This document shows, piece after piece, positions 9,931-20,133 of a stretch of DNA of 43,173 nt. Origin of the DNA: Gnetum montanum (taxonomy: Eukaryota; Streptophyta; Gnetopsida; Gnetales; Gnetaceae); the NCBI GenBank assembly GCA_015680685.1, contig MNCI01009658.1:2138-45310 (forward strand). Reading direction: 5' to 3'. The notes under the pieces were generated by a model. The model was not told the origin of the DNA. It did not search any database and worked only from the letters and a program-made list of their open reading frames with translations. Position numbers and translations under genes: made by a program. Each line of letters begins with the position of its first letter. The first letter of the stretch is position 1.

Positions 9931-11729
9931 ATGATTTTTGCTAATAAAGTGCCTTATTGCCAATAGGACATAGTGATGCTATAGTTGTTTGCTAATGGTG
10001 GTTTGTACTTACTGTTTTTGATTGCTAATGTCTAGTTTCTATTTTTGAATTTTGATGATTGATAACTAAGACAAAGTTTCTTTTTCATGGATCAGGCAAT
10101 GAGTCCATGTCATCCATCCATTCACAGACTCTATGGTTTTTCTTGTTTTGGAAATATGAGGTTACTTTTCATTAATAAAATGTTAATAAACATGTGACCT
10201 TGGTAGTTTCCAAATTTGGAAAAAATTTAAAGGTTTGAAAAGGTGTGACTTCAATGGGATTCAAAGCCCTTTGTACCTCTCTACTTGTTTGAATGCATGT
10301 GTGTTTTCATGGATTTCTTAACATTCCATGTTGATCAGTAATAGGAAGTTGAATAAGTCTTTGTGTGGTGTGGTTTCCATCCAAAAATTCATGAAAAACA
10401 TAAATGTTCAAAAAAAACACATGATGGAAATTCAAAGCACACCCCTTAAACAAAATGAATAGGCTACAAGCATTAGTTATGGAACTAGAAAGACATGTTA
10501 CCCATGCCTGAAGGTCCCCTCTAACTAAGGTAATTTATCACTTCCTGCTTATCTTTTCTTATCAAATAAGAAATGGTGGTTGTCTATGGAAGCATTCTTG
10601 TTTCTCAAGGAGGTGGATTGGTCCTAGAGTGACAATGCGAAGTTACTAAAAGTGATTGGTTTTTGATCTAGACTAACATTGGACTCTATTGAGTCATTTA
10701 ACCATGAATTCCACAAGGGACTTCATGTGACTAGGACTAGGAACTCCATTCCACTCTCTCTATCATCCATCAATGCTTCCATAACTCACCTCACTGCTAG
10801 TTGTCCACATTTTCACCTAATGTCTTAGTTTGATGTGTTGAAATTCCTAAATATATTCTTTGGGTTTGATCCTTAACTTTTTATAACCATTAATCAATTT
10901 GGGGTCCACGAACTCCATCGTTGAGGTTATGTAAACGCAAAAAGGGCATGTGCCGCTATTGGGAGGACCCACTTGCATATCTCATGGTTTGGTTAGTTAA
11001 GGCTCTTACCCTTAAATGTTGCTAAAATCCAATCTTTTGTGAGTTGCATCGTGCATCCAATTGTGTGCTCCTTAAGGCATTTTTCTACATAAAATCTCAT
11101 TCTCTAATCATTTCTTAATTTTTGGAACTTCAAGATCCTCTTCTAATATTTTCATCATGTTCATAGCTTTTTGGGCTTCCATTTAACCCTCATTTCACAT
11201 GAAAACTTTTTATTTTTTTATTACATTTGACAAATTCAATGGTGGTACGCCACATTGTCACAACACAAAAATTCTATAAATATCGTCCAACAATTTGAAA
11301 TTTTTATCATTTGCTTCAAAATAAGAGGGAATTTTTTGCAATTTTTTAGAGCCCATAACTTTCACACCCTTTGTCCAAATCACTCCGTTCTTCGATTTTG
11401 TAGCTACTGGAGGTAAGCTCTTATTTGTGGAGACCACAAACCTTAAGGTTTGTGATGAGAATTTTTCAAAATTTTTCTAACTCACCTAAAGGGTTAACAA
11501 ATAGAATAATATTAAACCATCAATTTTTGAGACTTTAACCCTTCCAACAAATTCTGATAAACCTAAAATTACTTATTAATATTAAAATAAGAATAAAATA
11601 ATAATTGAAATGATCAAATTGGCCATGATTAGAACTTAGCGAGGTGTAACTTTCCCAAAGAGATAAGGTATCCCAATTATTTCAAGTTACATATTAAATG
11701 CTAACCCTTGGTCATGTTGTGATTACAGA
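9931..11729 (+). other. Long non-coding spacer of element C with conserved block and internal TATA
   Basis: No coding region is recognisable. The core GGAGGACCCACTTGCATA (about 10960-10977) recurs at 20608-20625 and, with one change, on the minus strand near 34822-34838. A TATAAATA sequence at 11275-11282 sits upstream of ORF2. AGGTAAGCTC at about 11410-11419 looks like a 5' splice site, and the spacer ends with TTACAG directly before the ORF2 start at about 11730. Comparable spacers lie at 20134-21050 and, on the minus strand, 35734-33840. Confidence 0.5.
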
Positions 11730-14560
11730 TGACTCCAAGACTAAAATGGCCATAGGAAGGAGGACCATCCTTACAAAAGGACAAATGATCTACAGCTAGA
11801 AGGGAGTAATAGGAACAAACTCAAGAGTAAGTAGTAGAAACTCATGCAACGGGACCTCTTCAGGAGGAGCTCGAAGTGGAATCTATTTGATAGATTCCTA
11901 AAGAAGAGGTTGCATCAGAATAATCTCAAAGAGGAGAGGCACCAGGACTCATACCAAGACTTGAGGTCACATTGACATAAGCCTTCCTTGACATGATGAA
12001 GCCTCGTGATATCCAATGCTTAGTTCTCTAGGAATTGAACTTTGGACCATTCTTAGAACATGCTTCACCAAAAGTCCAGATGTGGTTGCAAACCTCTCCC
12101 ATGTGGCCAATCATCACGTCTAGTGGGGAATGGTACATGTGAGAGACATATCTTTTCTAGAATAACAAATAGGTAGGAGCCATTGTGAGAATCAAGGACA
12201 TTTAGGTGTCCTACTTGGTAGAAGTTATTATGCAAGTTCTTAGTCTACTTGTTCTTAAAACCCATCTAGCAAAGATCTCCACACGAGAAGACCCAGAGGT
12301 AAAAAGGGAGTGGACCTAGCGGTGTTATGGGGTTGACGATAAGGAATTTGACACGCTCACACTAGTAGAGTGCATATACTTCAAGATAGCAACTTATCAC
12401 CTTAATTTAATGATGAGGCCCAACAAGGTGACTAATTTCTCCACTTGTGCATGTGTCGCTTTAATTTGGAAATTCCCTATAAACCTTTCACAACTAATCT
12501 ATCTGGAGATAGAAAAGCATTTGAAGGAAAATGAACATGAAAGGAAAACCCTACCCTTTCCATGCCTTATTAGAAAACTCTTTAAAAGGGTAGGGATAGT
12601 CCATTATGCAAATGACATAATTAGGCATACTCCAATTGTCTCCTAGTTTGAAATGATGAAAGGTAAGATCCTTGCCATGTCCAAAGAAGAGGAGTAGCAA
12701 TTGCCAAATCCACCACCCACTCAGGAAATAACATCGAAGGCCCACATTATCATTACATGCTTGCACAAAATTTGAGAGCAACTCTTGTGTGAGCAAGAGC
12801 TATAAGTAGGAACAAGTTGTGGGGATTCATTTGTGTACCATCTTTCAACGAGTCACCTCAACCAAGTACCTTAAACAATTAATTATATGGAGGAAGGTGG
12901 GCCAATATTCTTAGCCCAAAGAACACAGTTGCTTGTGAGGTCAAATCCTAGTGTCCGAGAGGTAATGGTGTCTCTCTCATAACAACAACAATTCCCAAAA
13001 ATATTTGGGAATGCTACTACCTTTTTAGTGCACTTGGAGAAGGAAAGGGGACAACTACCTTGGTGATGAGCACTAAGGATAGGAGATCATAGTGGAAGTG
13101 ATTGCTGATCAAATCACTGAGGTACCGAACACACCTTTGACATCTGTATTAGATGTTTTTGCACTATTAGTGATTGATTAAGTGCAGCCTAGCATGAGGA
13201 GTTGTTAGATCAACTGGTGAGAATCAGGCAACTGATTTTGAATATCTTTGATTTTTTGGATAACATCACGATAACCTATTTGGAGTTGCTTGAAGCAAAG
13301 GGCAAATCCATCATTTTGGAAGCGCAACTCAAAATGGCTCATGTGCAAAACCAATGCTTGATGACAAAGGTTGCTAAATTAAGAGCCTACCTTGATAGTC
13401 CTCCACTCCTTAACCTTGCACTGATAAGAGATGAAGCTTTTGAATAGCTTCAGGATAGATTAAAATAGGTTGAGGTGAGGATGGTGATGACCATCATTGA
13501 CCAGTTTGTGGCTAAGGGCAAGACACATTTAATTTGTGGTTGTGGTTGAGGGTGATGACCATCATTGACTATAGTACCTAGTGAATGAGATGCTAATAGT
13601 AGAGAATCATCACTTGCGGAATGTTGATGTGAAGAAACAAAAGATGCAAGAATTCATCCATTAATAAAAGAAGTAACTAGCCAGGGTAAACACTAAGCTT
13701 AGGAGATTGGTAACAAAAAATAGAAATCTTTATATGAAGGAAGTTTGTGCCTTACACTAAAAATCTACAATTGAGATTGCCACCTATAAGAATGAGGCTC
13801 TTAAATTTGAGAGAGTCAAGAACCACTACAGAGATCAAGTTGGCCTACAGAAAGAAGTTAATGAAAAACACATCCAAATGGCTAAGGAAAAAGTTAATGA
13901 GATCCTCTAGCAACTCTAGTAAGGAAAAGAGGTATGAAAACCTATCATTGATGGGATAGATGCCTACAAGAAAGTGGAGATCCACATGAAGAAGTTGCAG
14001 ATTGAACAAATGACAAAATACATGGAGCTCATCAATTTTCGATATGTAAACCTAGTAATGCTGATTGCAGGAAAGCCACGGTCATAGTTAGAGAAGAAAG
14101 TGGCTAGTTCATACTTGCTATATGATGTAAAGTTAAAGCATCACAAGGAAACCAAGTAAGATCTTAAGACTAAAAATGCTAAACTTGAAGTTCTTAGGGC
14201 AAGATTCATTGATCAAAGATCAACTCCTGAGAACTTGGTTAGAAGAATCAACAATTACTAAGAACTACAACATGTAATTAGGGTGTTCGACATTGAGCAC
14301 AAATAATTTGCTACCTGGCTTGTTAATGTTACAGATTTGTTTTCAACAATGCCCTATCCTTGGGATGTGTCCATTCTAGCCCACATTGGCGAAGCTGTGT
14401 GGACCATGCATGATCCCAAGAATAAGAAGTAGAAGATGAAAGCATTGTTGGATGCTTTCCATATTTCATTGGAAGTTGTAGCTACAATAGGATAACCACA
14501 ATGGCCTCAAACACCATGTGTGCCTGAAGTAGGAGAAGGTCCTTCAGAACCTTAGGAGCC
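11730..14560 (+). pseudogene. ORF2 (env-position ORF) of Athila-like element C, degenerate
   Basis: The start ATGACTCCAAGACT follows an acceptor-like TTACAG. Conserved pieces shared with element D include an ELNFGPFLEH-like stretch (about 12037-12066), SGEWYM (about 12121-12138) and IYFKIATYHL (about 12376-12405). FPCLIRKLFKRVGIV (about 12556-12600) resembles the C-terminal motif of the plant transposon protein family found in such ORFs (recalled similarity). A helical, probably coiled-coil region follows (13202-13447, then Lys/Glu-rich pieces to about 14250). Stops are frequent. Athila ORFs in this position have been called env-like because of location; no clear signal peptide or membrane anchor is readable here. 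About 900 codons would be the full span. Confidence 0.6.
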
Positions 14561-14805
14561 TCGATACCTTAGGACCGTTTAATCTTCTTCATCATCTTCA
14601 TGCCATAAAAAGGGATTTTGTTTGTCAAATTTTGTCTTGGTGTTTAATTTTATAGTCATGAATACTAGAAAAGTTTTCTAATGATTGTATATTCATACAC
14701 TTGGGCAATTAGTGTTTGTTTATGTTTTTCATATGTCTACATCAGTCAATAATTCCATACCTTTCCAAATTTGTAAAGAACTTGACAATGAATTTTCATT
14801 CAGTC
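14561..14805 (+). other. 3' untranslated region before the polypurine tract (element C)
   Basis: This is non-coding. The last 65 bases (CAATAATTCCATACCTTTCC onward) match 569-635 of element A and the region right of 30951 in element D (inverted). That short conserved block next to the plus-strand primer may be part of the cis signals for reverse transcription. Confidence 0.55.
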
Positions 14806-14814
14806 GTGGGGGTA
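14806..14814 (+). promoter_or_regulatory. Polypurine tract of element C
   Basis: GTGGGGGTA sits directly before the LTR start TGATGAATCA. Equivalent tracts are GGGGATA before LTR-A and the reverse complement TACCCCCAAG at 30941-30950 next to the element D LTR. The polypurine tract is the RNase H-resistant primer for plus-strand DNA. Confidence 0.7.
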
Positions 14815-15000
14815 TGATGAATCATAAATTGGTTACATTGACTGGGCCCTGTCGACTAGGCTCTATTGACTAAGCCTTATTGACTAGGCCTTGTTGATGC
14901 ATGATTTGATACGTTGATGTGGCCCCATTGACATAGTATCTATTTTCACCTATAAATATGTGCTCACCCACCATGTTTATGGCATGCCTTATCGTAGTTG
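14815..15000 (+). repeat. 3' LTR of element C, truncated (186 bp)
   Basis: It starts TGATGAATCA and matches the first part of the 5' LTR (3380-3542), including TATAAATA at 14951-14958 and the sequence up to TAGTTGTAG. It carries four units of the 14-15-base U3 repeat (14837-14894), against two in the 5' copy. It breaks off where the copia LTR begins, just after the promoter, and the missing part is not found on the far side of the copia element. Confidence 0.8.
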
Positions 15001-15491
15001 TAGCAAACATTTGCTGTGATAACAAAATGAAAGCAGAATGAAAACAGTAAAAATAGCACAAGAACACAGAGAGTTATGTGGTTTGGGCCATTTTTACCCT
15101 ACTTCCACGACAATGTTGATCTATCTTCTATTCTTCTCAAATCTTCAGGACATAAGCCGTCCTTGTAACTTTTTCAAACACCCAATCTATTATTCCAATA
15201 GATCTCAGATCAATACCAACAAGACTCACATCTCCAAGGTAAAACCTTGATACAGTGCTTTCACTTCTAGCACACCTTAAAGGCTACCCCAAGCCTTCTA
15301 TTTATGAAGAAACATGAGGACCAACCCCCAATCCTAATACATGTGGGATAAAACATCAAGCCTCCTATTTATGAGGAAACATGAGGACCAAACCCCAATC
15401 CTAATACATGTAGGATAAAACACATCCTCATATCAAATGCAACATAAAAGGAAATAAAATAATTAATGTATTTATCTTCATTTTTCCAACA
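15001..15491 (-). repeat. Copia 3' LTR (left copy), truncated at its U5 end, with 67-bp duplication
   Basis: Read on the minus strand it starts TGTTGGAAAAATG at 15491 and stops at 15001, where homology to the right LTR is still continuing inward on that side (right LTR extends to about 19550-19565). An internal 67-base segment is duplicated in tandem (15291-15357 and 15358-15424). Outside the duplication it differs from the right copy at roughly one base in 15 by eye. Confidence 0.8.
15291..15424. repeat. 67-bp tandem duplication inside the copia left LTR
   Basis: Unit 1 (15291-15357) and unit 2 (15358-15424) both run from AAGCCT(T/C)CTATTTATGA to GGATAAAACA with a few differences. The right LTR has a single copy (about 19999-20065). 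The duplication therefore arose in one LTR after insertion, or was inherited from a template with unequal LTRs. Confidence 0.85.
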
Positions 15492-15510
15492 AACTCCCCC
15501 TTGAAGACAA
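15492..15510 (-). promoter_or_regulatory. Copia polypurine tract
   Basis: The minus strand reads AAGGGGGAGTT directly before the LTR start TGTTGG. This is the usual plus-strand primer beside the 3' LTR of copia elements. Confidence 0.75.
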
Positions 15511-15544
15511 ATCCAATGAGCCTTTAAGAGGTGTGCACCTTTGA

Positions 15545-16093
15545 TTAAGCTTTAGTTATCCCAAGCTTCTTCCTACAGAAAATGTGTTTTTCAGCTATCA
15601 CTAGTTTTGTTAAAGCATAAGCAACATTAAGCTTTGTATGGACCTTTTGAACATGCACCGAGCCATCCTCTATGATTTCTCTTATGAAGTTGAATTTGAC
15701 ATCTATATGTTTTGTCCTGGCATGAAAGGCAGAATTCTTTGCAAGATGGATTGTACTCAAACTATCACAAACCACAGCATACCTTTGTTGTTTTAATTCA
15801 AGAGACTGCAAAAATCTTTTCATCCATAACATCTCCTTGCATGCTTCTGTGAGGCCTACGTACTCTGATTCAGTTGTAGATAAAGTTACTAGTGGTTGTA
15901 GACGTGACAACCAACTCACTGCTGCACCACAAAAAATAAATGTGTACCTTGTAGAAGATCGTCTTGTATCATGATCATCAACAAAGTTTGCATCTACAAA
16001 ACCTTTAATGTGCAGATTAGCATCTCCAAAACATAAGCAATGCACTTTTGTGCCCTTTAAATATTTTAAAATCCATTTAAAAGCTAACCAGTG
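15545..16093 (-). pseudogene. Copia RNase H domain
   Basis: The longest open segment (166 codons, 16045 to 15545) holds GFVDANFVDD, where the first Asp is the catalytic one. It continues with STTESEYVGLTEACKEMLWM (catalytic Glu), VVCDSLSTIHLAKN (catalytic Asp) and ARTKHIDVKFNFIRE, then ends ITKA-stop just before the polypurine tract. These four blocks are the standard copia RNase H signature and are intact in this frame. The link to RT (16097-16309) is broken by stops or a frameshift. Confidence 0.9.
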
Positions 16094-16990
16094 ATTTCAC
16101 CCATCGCTGGTCATAAATCTACTAACTACTCCAATGGCATAAGCAATATCAGGACGTGTACAAATCATGGCATACATCAATGACCCAATAGCAAAAGTAT
16201 ATGGGATATTTTTAACCTTTTCAAAATCCTCTTTTGACTTTGGATAGTCCTTCTTTGATAAATGAAATTGTGCTGAAAAAGGTGTACTTACAGGTTTTGC
16301 ATCCTCCATGTTGAAACACTTTAGAACCTTTCCAATGTAATCTTCCTAACTCAACCATAGCTTCTTCCTTTTTCTGTCCCTATAAATATTCATACCAAGA
16401 ATTTTCTTTGCGTGTCCTAAATCCTGCATAGCAAATTCTTTGCCCATTTCCAATTTTAAACGTTTTATCTCTGCTATATCATTTCTAGCAATTAGCATAT
16501 CATCAACATACAACAACAACACTGTAAATTTACCTGAAACATCTACAGAAAAATACACACAGTGGTATAGGTTGTTTTTTTTGATAAGATAGCTTCTTCA
16601 TGAAAGTATTAAACCTTTTATACCACTGCCTAGGGGCTTGTTTCAAACCATATAAACTCTTTTTCAGTTTACAAACCAAACTTGAACCTTGCTGTTCTTC
16701 ATACCCTTTTGGCTATTTCATGTAAATTTCCTCCTCCAAATCTCCATGGAGGAATGCTATTTTTATATCAAGTTGTTCCAACTCTAAGTCCATGCAGGCC
16801 ACCAATGATAGCAATAAACGTATAGAATAGTGTTTTACTACTGGAGAAAAAATTTCTTGAAAGTCAATACCTAGTTTCTGTGCATAGCCTTTCACAACCA
16901 ACCTAGCCTTGAAATGTTTTTCCCCATTTGCCTCTAATTTAATTCTGTATAGCCACCTACACTCCAAGGGTTTTCTCCCTTTTGGTAACT
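16094..16990 (-). pseudogene. Copia reverse transcriptase domain
   Basis: In gene order: CRWLYRIKLEANGEKHFKAR and LVVKGYAQ (16967 to 16713), QLDIKIAFLHGDLEEEIYMK with the first catalytic Asp, SLYGLKQAPRQWYKRF (about 16665-16612), LLLYVDDMLIARND (16558-16346) with both catalytic Asp residues of YVDD, and the TRPDIAYAIGVVSRFM motif (16309 to 16097). Stops and frameshifts break it into four open pieces. Key catalytic residues survive although the frame does not. Confidence 0.9.
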
Positions 16991-18260
16991 AAACTAGCTC
17001 CTAGGTTTTGTTCTGTTGGAGTGATTCCCATTCATCATTCATAGCTGCCTTCCACTTTGTGGCATCAACACATGTCCTGGCTTACTTCACTATTTCTGGT
17101 TCACCACTATCGCTGTAAAGTACATAATTCAATGAGGGAGAGTACTTGTTAGGAGGTCTGGTAGTTCTAGTTGACCTTCTAACCCAATGAGACACATCTC
17201 TAACTTGTTGTTCATCATCTTCTACCTCATTTTCTTGCTGTCCTGCATTTTCTCCTTGCTATCCTAAGTTCTCAGCTTGCTGCCATGTACTTTCAGCATG
17301 TTGTCCAAAGTTTCTAGATCTAGAAAATCCATGAATTTCATCATTTTCAATTTCTTTAGTCATGCTAAAAGGAGTCCTTATGCTTTCTGAGCCATTTCTG
17401 TCCTTGTCTTTCTTTTGCAGCTCACTAAACATCACATTTTCTCTAAATTTAACGTTCCTTGATCTCACTACATGTTTCAATTCAGGATCCCAAAGTCTGA
17501 AGCTTAACTCATCTTCTCCATATCCAACAAATATGCAACTTTTAGCCATGTCCTCCAACTGAGTTCTGTTTTCCTTTGGAATATGCATAAATACCGCACA
17601 TCCAAAAACTCTTAAATGAGTATATGAAACGTTTTTACTTTTCCAAACAACTTCTGGAATAGCATTATCAATTGAAGAATGTGGAGACTTATTCACCAAA
17701 TATGCAATAGTCATAACTGCCTCTTCCCAAAATGTCTTAGGTAGGCCTACACATGAAATCATTATTCTAGCACAATCTAGCAATGTTTTGTTGCATCTTT
17801 CAACAACTCCATTTTCCTGTGGTATACTAGGAGGGGTACAAATGTGCCTAATTCCTTTGATGTTGCAAAAATTAGCCAATACTTTAGAAGTGTACTCCCC
17901 TTCATGATCAGTTTGCAAAAAATTTATTTTTAGACCTGTTTCATTTTCTACTTTTGTAACAAATGTTTTGAAAACTGAACACTTCATCTTTTGATTTCAG
18001 CATATAAACCCAAACCTTCCTTGTACAATCATCTATGAAAGTCACAAAATAAATAGATCCACAAAGAGAAATGGGAGTCATAGGACCACGAACATCAGAA
18101 TAAACCAATTCTAACTTATTTTTCTTTCTGCTATCCAAATCCCTACAAAAGTTTACTCTCCTAGATTTTCCGACTAAACAGCCTTTGCAATTAGTTTGAG
18201 CATAAGAAAATACAGGAATGAGAGTCTGATTTTGAAGTACCTTTAAGCTTGACTAGCCAA
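16991..18260 (-). pseudogene. Copia integrase core and C-terminal region
   Basis: The 18138-17941 piece has ELVYSDVRGPM and YFVTFIDDCTRKVWVYMLK, giving the first catalytic Asp. The 17987-17259 piece (242 codons) has FLQTDHEGEYTSK (second Asp) and PQENGVVERCNKTLLDCARI (Glu), then TFWEEAVMTIAYLVNKSP and VFGCAVFMHIPKENR, a usual copia integrase C-terminal block. The stretch 16991-17258 is the diverged linker to RT. The DDE triad is complete, but a frameshift near 17960-17990 separates it. The zinc-binding part lies upstream at about 18260-18160 (WHRRLGHIG then CKGC). Confidence 0.9.
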
Positions 18261-18700
18261 TGTGTCCAAGACGTCTATGCCACACTTCAAAATTTTCTGT
18301 ATCAGAAACTGTTGCAATAGAGTTGCATGAATCTGCCATCAATGTATATAAGCTGCCCTCCTTCTTTCCTTTTAGAATGGTCATGATTCTCTTGGAAATC
18401 CTCCAATGTCCACCTCCACTACGAAAATTCAAACATGAATCATCCAGCTGTGGAACTGAGATCAACTTCTTTGTAACTTCAGGAACATGTCTAATGTTAT
18501 CTATTGTCACCTTTGGCATCCCTGCTTGTTCCAGACTTATACTTCCAATTCCAAGAACTTTTAAAGCTTTTCCATTAGTAGCATATACAAAACTAGATTC
18601 AACTTTATGATAAGATACAAAACAAGACTTATTTGGATAAATATGAAAGGAGGCACCTGAGTCAATTAACTAGATGTCACTACTACATCCATCTGCCACC
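18253..18700 (-). pseudogene. Copia protease and integrase zinc-binding start
   Basis: The protease active site LIDSGASFHIYPNK (about 18665-18625) is intact, although a stop codon immediately precedes it in frame. The open part 18519-18253 continues with IDNIRHVPEVTKKLISVPQL, a family block that follows the protease, and ends WHRRLGHIG, the His part of the integrase zinc-binding motif. Copia protease processes the polyprotein. Confidence 0.85.
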
Positions 18701-19504
18701 ATTGTACATTGTTCTTGAATCAGAAAACTAACATTTTCATCAGCTACATGTACCTCTGACGTTCCTTCTTTTGACTTCTCCTTCTTTCCTTTATTTTTCT
18801 ATACTTTCCATGCAAAGCAGTCCTTCTTCAAACAACCTTTCTTCTTGCAGTACCAGCACTCTTGAGTTTGAGTTCTGCGATGTGATACTCCTCTGTTCGT
18901 GCTTCTCCCCCTACTTGGGAAATGTCTCCTAGTTCTACCTCTTTCCTCTACTACATGAACATTTCCAGATCTAGAAGACTCATCTACTCTTCCTTCTGAA
19001 TCCTGAAGGGTAGACATAACCTGTTCAAATGTCATAGATGAAACACTCATAGAAGTAGTAATAGATGTCACAATTGTAGACCAGGAATCAAGTAAGGAGT
19101 CTAACAAAGCATAAGATTTAACTAAATTTGGAATGACAATTTTATATTCCTCCAGCTTATTCAAATTTCCCATCATCTCATCCAAATGAAATTAAAAAAA
19201 CACATCAGATCTCTTCTTGCATCTAAAAAATTTCTGATAAATGTGAAAGGTATTCAAACATGATACTTTGTCATACCTATTCTTTAGCGTTTGCCACAGA
19301 TTTTGCGAATCCATATCAGGTTTGATTGAGGCCAAAACCCCATTGCTTAGGGTTGGATGAATGAAAGATAATGCCCTAGTCTTAATTTTACTCCAATCAG
19401 CATTTGACATTCCTGCTGGTTGAGAGGGTGCACTCCTTTCGTGCTAAAACAACCTTCATCAAAATGCTCCAAACATTCCAGTTCCTTCCTACCAATCTTT
19501 TCAT
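18701..19504 (-). pseudogene. Copia gag with zinc knuckle
   Basis: Start chosen at ATG 19504, 32 bases after the primer site; KRLVGRNWNVWS follows, fitting copia gag starts. Open parts are 19410-19192 (SFIHPTLSNGVL and LWQTLKNRYD) and 19185-18799. The knuckle CWYCKKKGCLKKDC lies near 18850-18809. The residue that should be His in C-X2-C-X4-H-X4-C is Cys here. A short frameshift near 19190 splits the frame. Gag forms the particle and the knuckle binds RNA. Confidence 0.85.
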
Positions 19505-19535
19505 TGTTTACAGCCTCTCCATCTCTTTAAATCTA

Positions 19536-19547
19536 GCTCTGATACCA
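19536..19547 (-). promoter_or_regulatory. Copia primer binding site, tRNA-Met
   Basis: The minus strand reads TGGTATCAGAGC, the classic complement of the 3' end of initiator tRNA-Met used by plant copia elements. It lies between the 5' LTR (right copy) and gag. This fixes the orientation of the element. Confidence 0.92.
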
Positions 19548-19549
19548 GT

Positions 19550-20133
19550 TTTTATAATCAGATCTGAAAACAATTAGATTTGAAAACACACTACAAATAC
19601 TCTAGAGATATTATTAGAACTCTATAGATCTGAATAAATCATTAGAGGTAAAATTTTGCGCTGTAGCAGGTTAAGAAACACTATAAATCACTCTCAAAAT
19701 GTTTTAAACTCTAGCAAACATTTGTTGTGATAACAAAATGAAAACATAATGAAAACAGTAAAAGTAGCACAAGAACACAGAGAGTTATGTGGTGCCCTTT
19801 TTACCCTACTTCCACAACAATGTTGATCTGTCTTCTATTCTTCTGAAATCTTTAGGACACAAGCCATCCTTGTAACTTTTCCAAACACCCAATTTGTTAT
19901 TCCAACAAATCTCAGATCAACATGAACAAGACTCACGTCTCCAAGGTAAAACCTTGATATAATGCTTTCACTTCAAAGCACACATTAAAGGCTACCCCAA
20001 GCCTTCTATTTATGAAGAAACATGAGGACCAAACCCCAATCCTAATACATGTGGGATAAAACACATCCCCACATCAAATGCAACATAAAAGGAAATACAA
20101 CAATTAATGTATTTGTCTTCATTTTTCCAACGG
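19550..20133 (-). repeat. Copia 5' LTR (right copy)
   Basis: It runs on the minus strand from about 20133 (CGTTGGAAAAATG; the left copy has TGTTGG, so the terminal T has mutated) to about 19550-19565 beside the primer site. The inner 150 or so bases (U5) have no counterpart in the left LTR. The exact inner edge is uncertain because the nearest terminal CA (minus strand) lies 17 bases from the primer site. Confidence 0.75.

Larger units (their letters stand above)
15001..20133 (-). mobile_element. Ty1/copia retrotransposon, Tork-like, inverted
   Basis: A single minus-strand gag-pol of the copia order (gag, protease, integrase, RT, RNase H; about 19504 down to 15545) lies between two near-identical LTRs. 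The tRNA-Met primer site is at 19536-19547, and a polypurine tract lies beside the left LTR. Order and motifs (YVDDM, ENGVVER, STTESEY) place it in Ty1/copia, most like the Tork lineage. The left LTR lacks the U5 end that is present on the right. The outside flanks do not match each other: on the left an Athila-like LTR, on the right an Athila-like internal spacer. No target duplication is visible, so the present borders come from recombination or deletion, not a clean insertion. Confidence 0.85.

Noticed and set aside
9632-9966. Three overlapping frames rich in Phe/Leu/Ile that look like membrane proteins
   Set aside because: They are translations of a T-rich tract. The same tract in elements B and D gives different, unconserved hydrophobic strings in other frames.
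11730-14560. True envelope glycoprotein gene
   Set aside because: The ORF sits in the env position, but no signal peptide, fusion-like segment or membrane anchor could be read. It is described only as ORF2.
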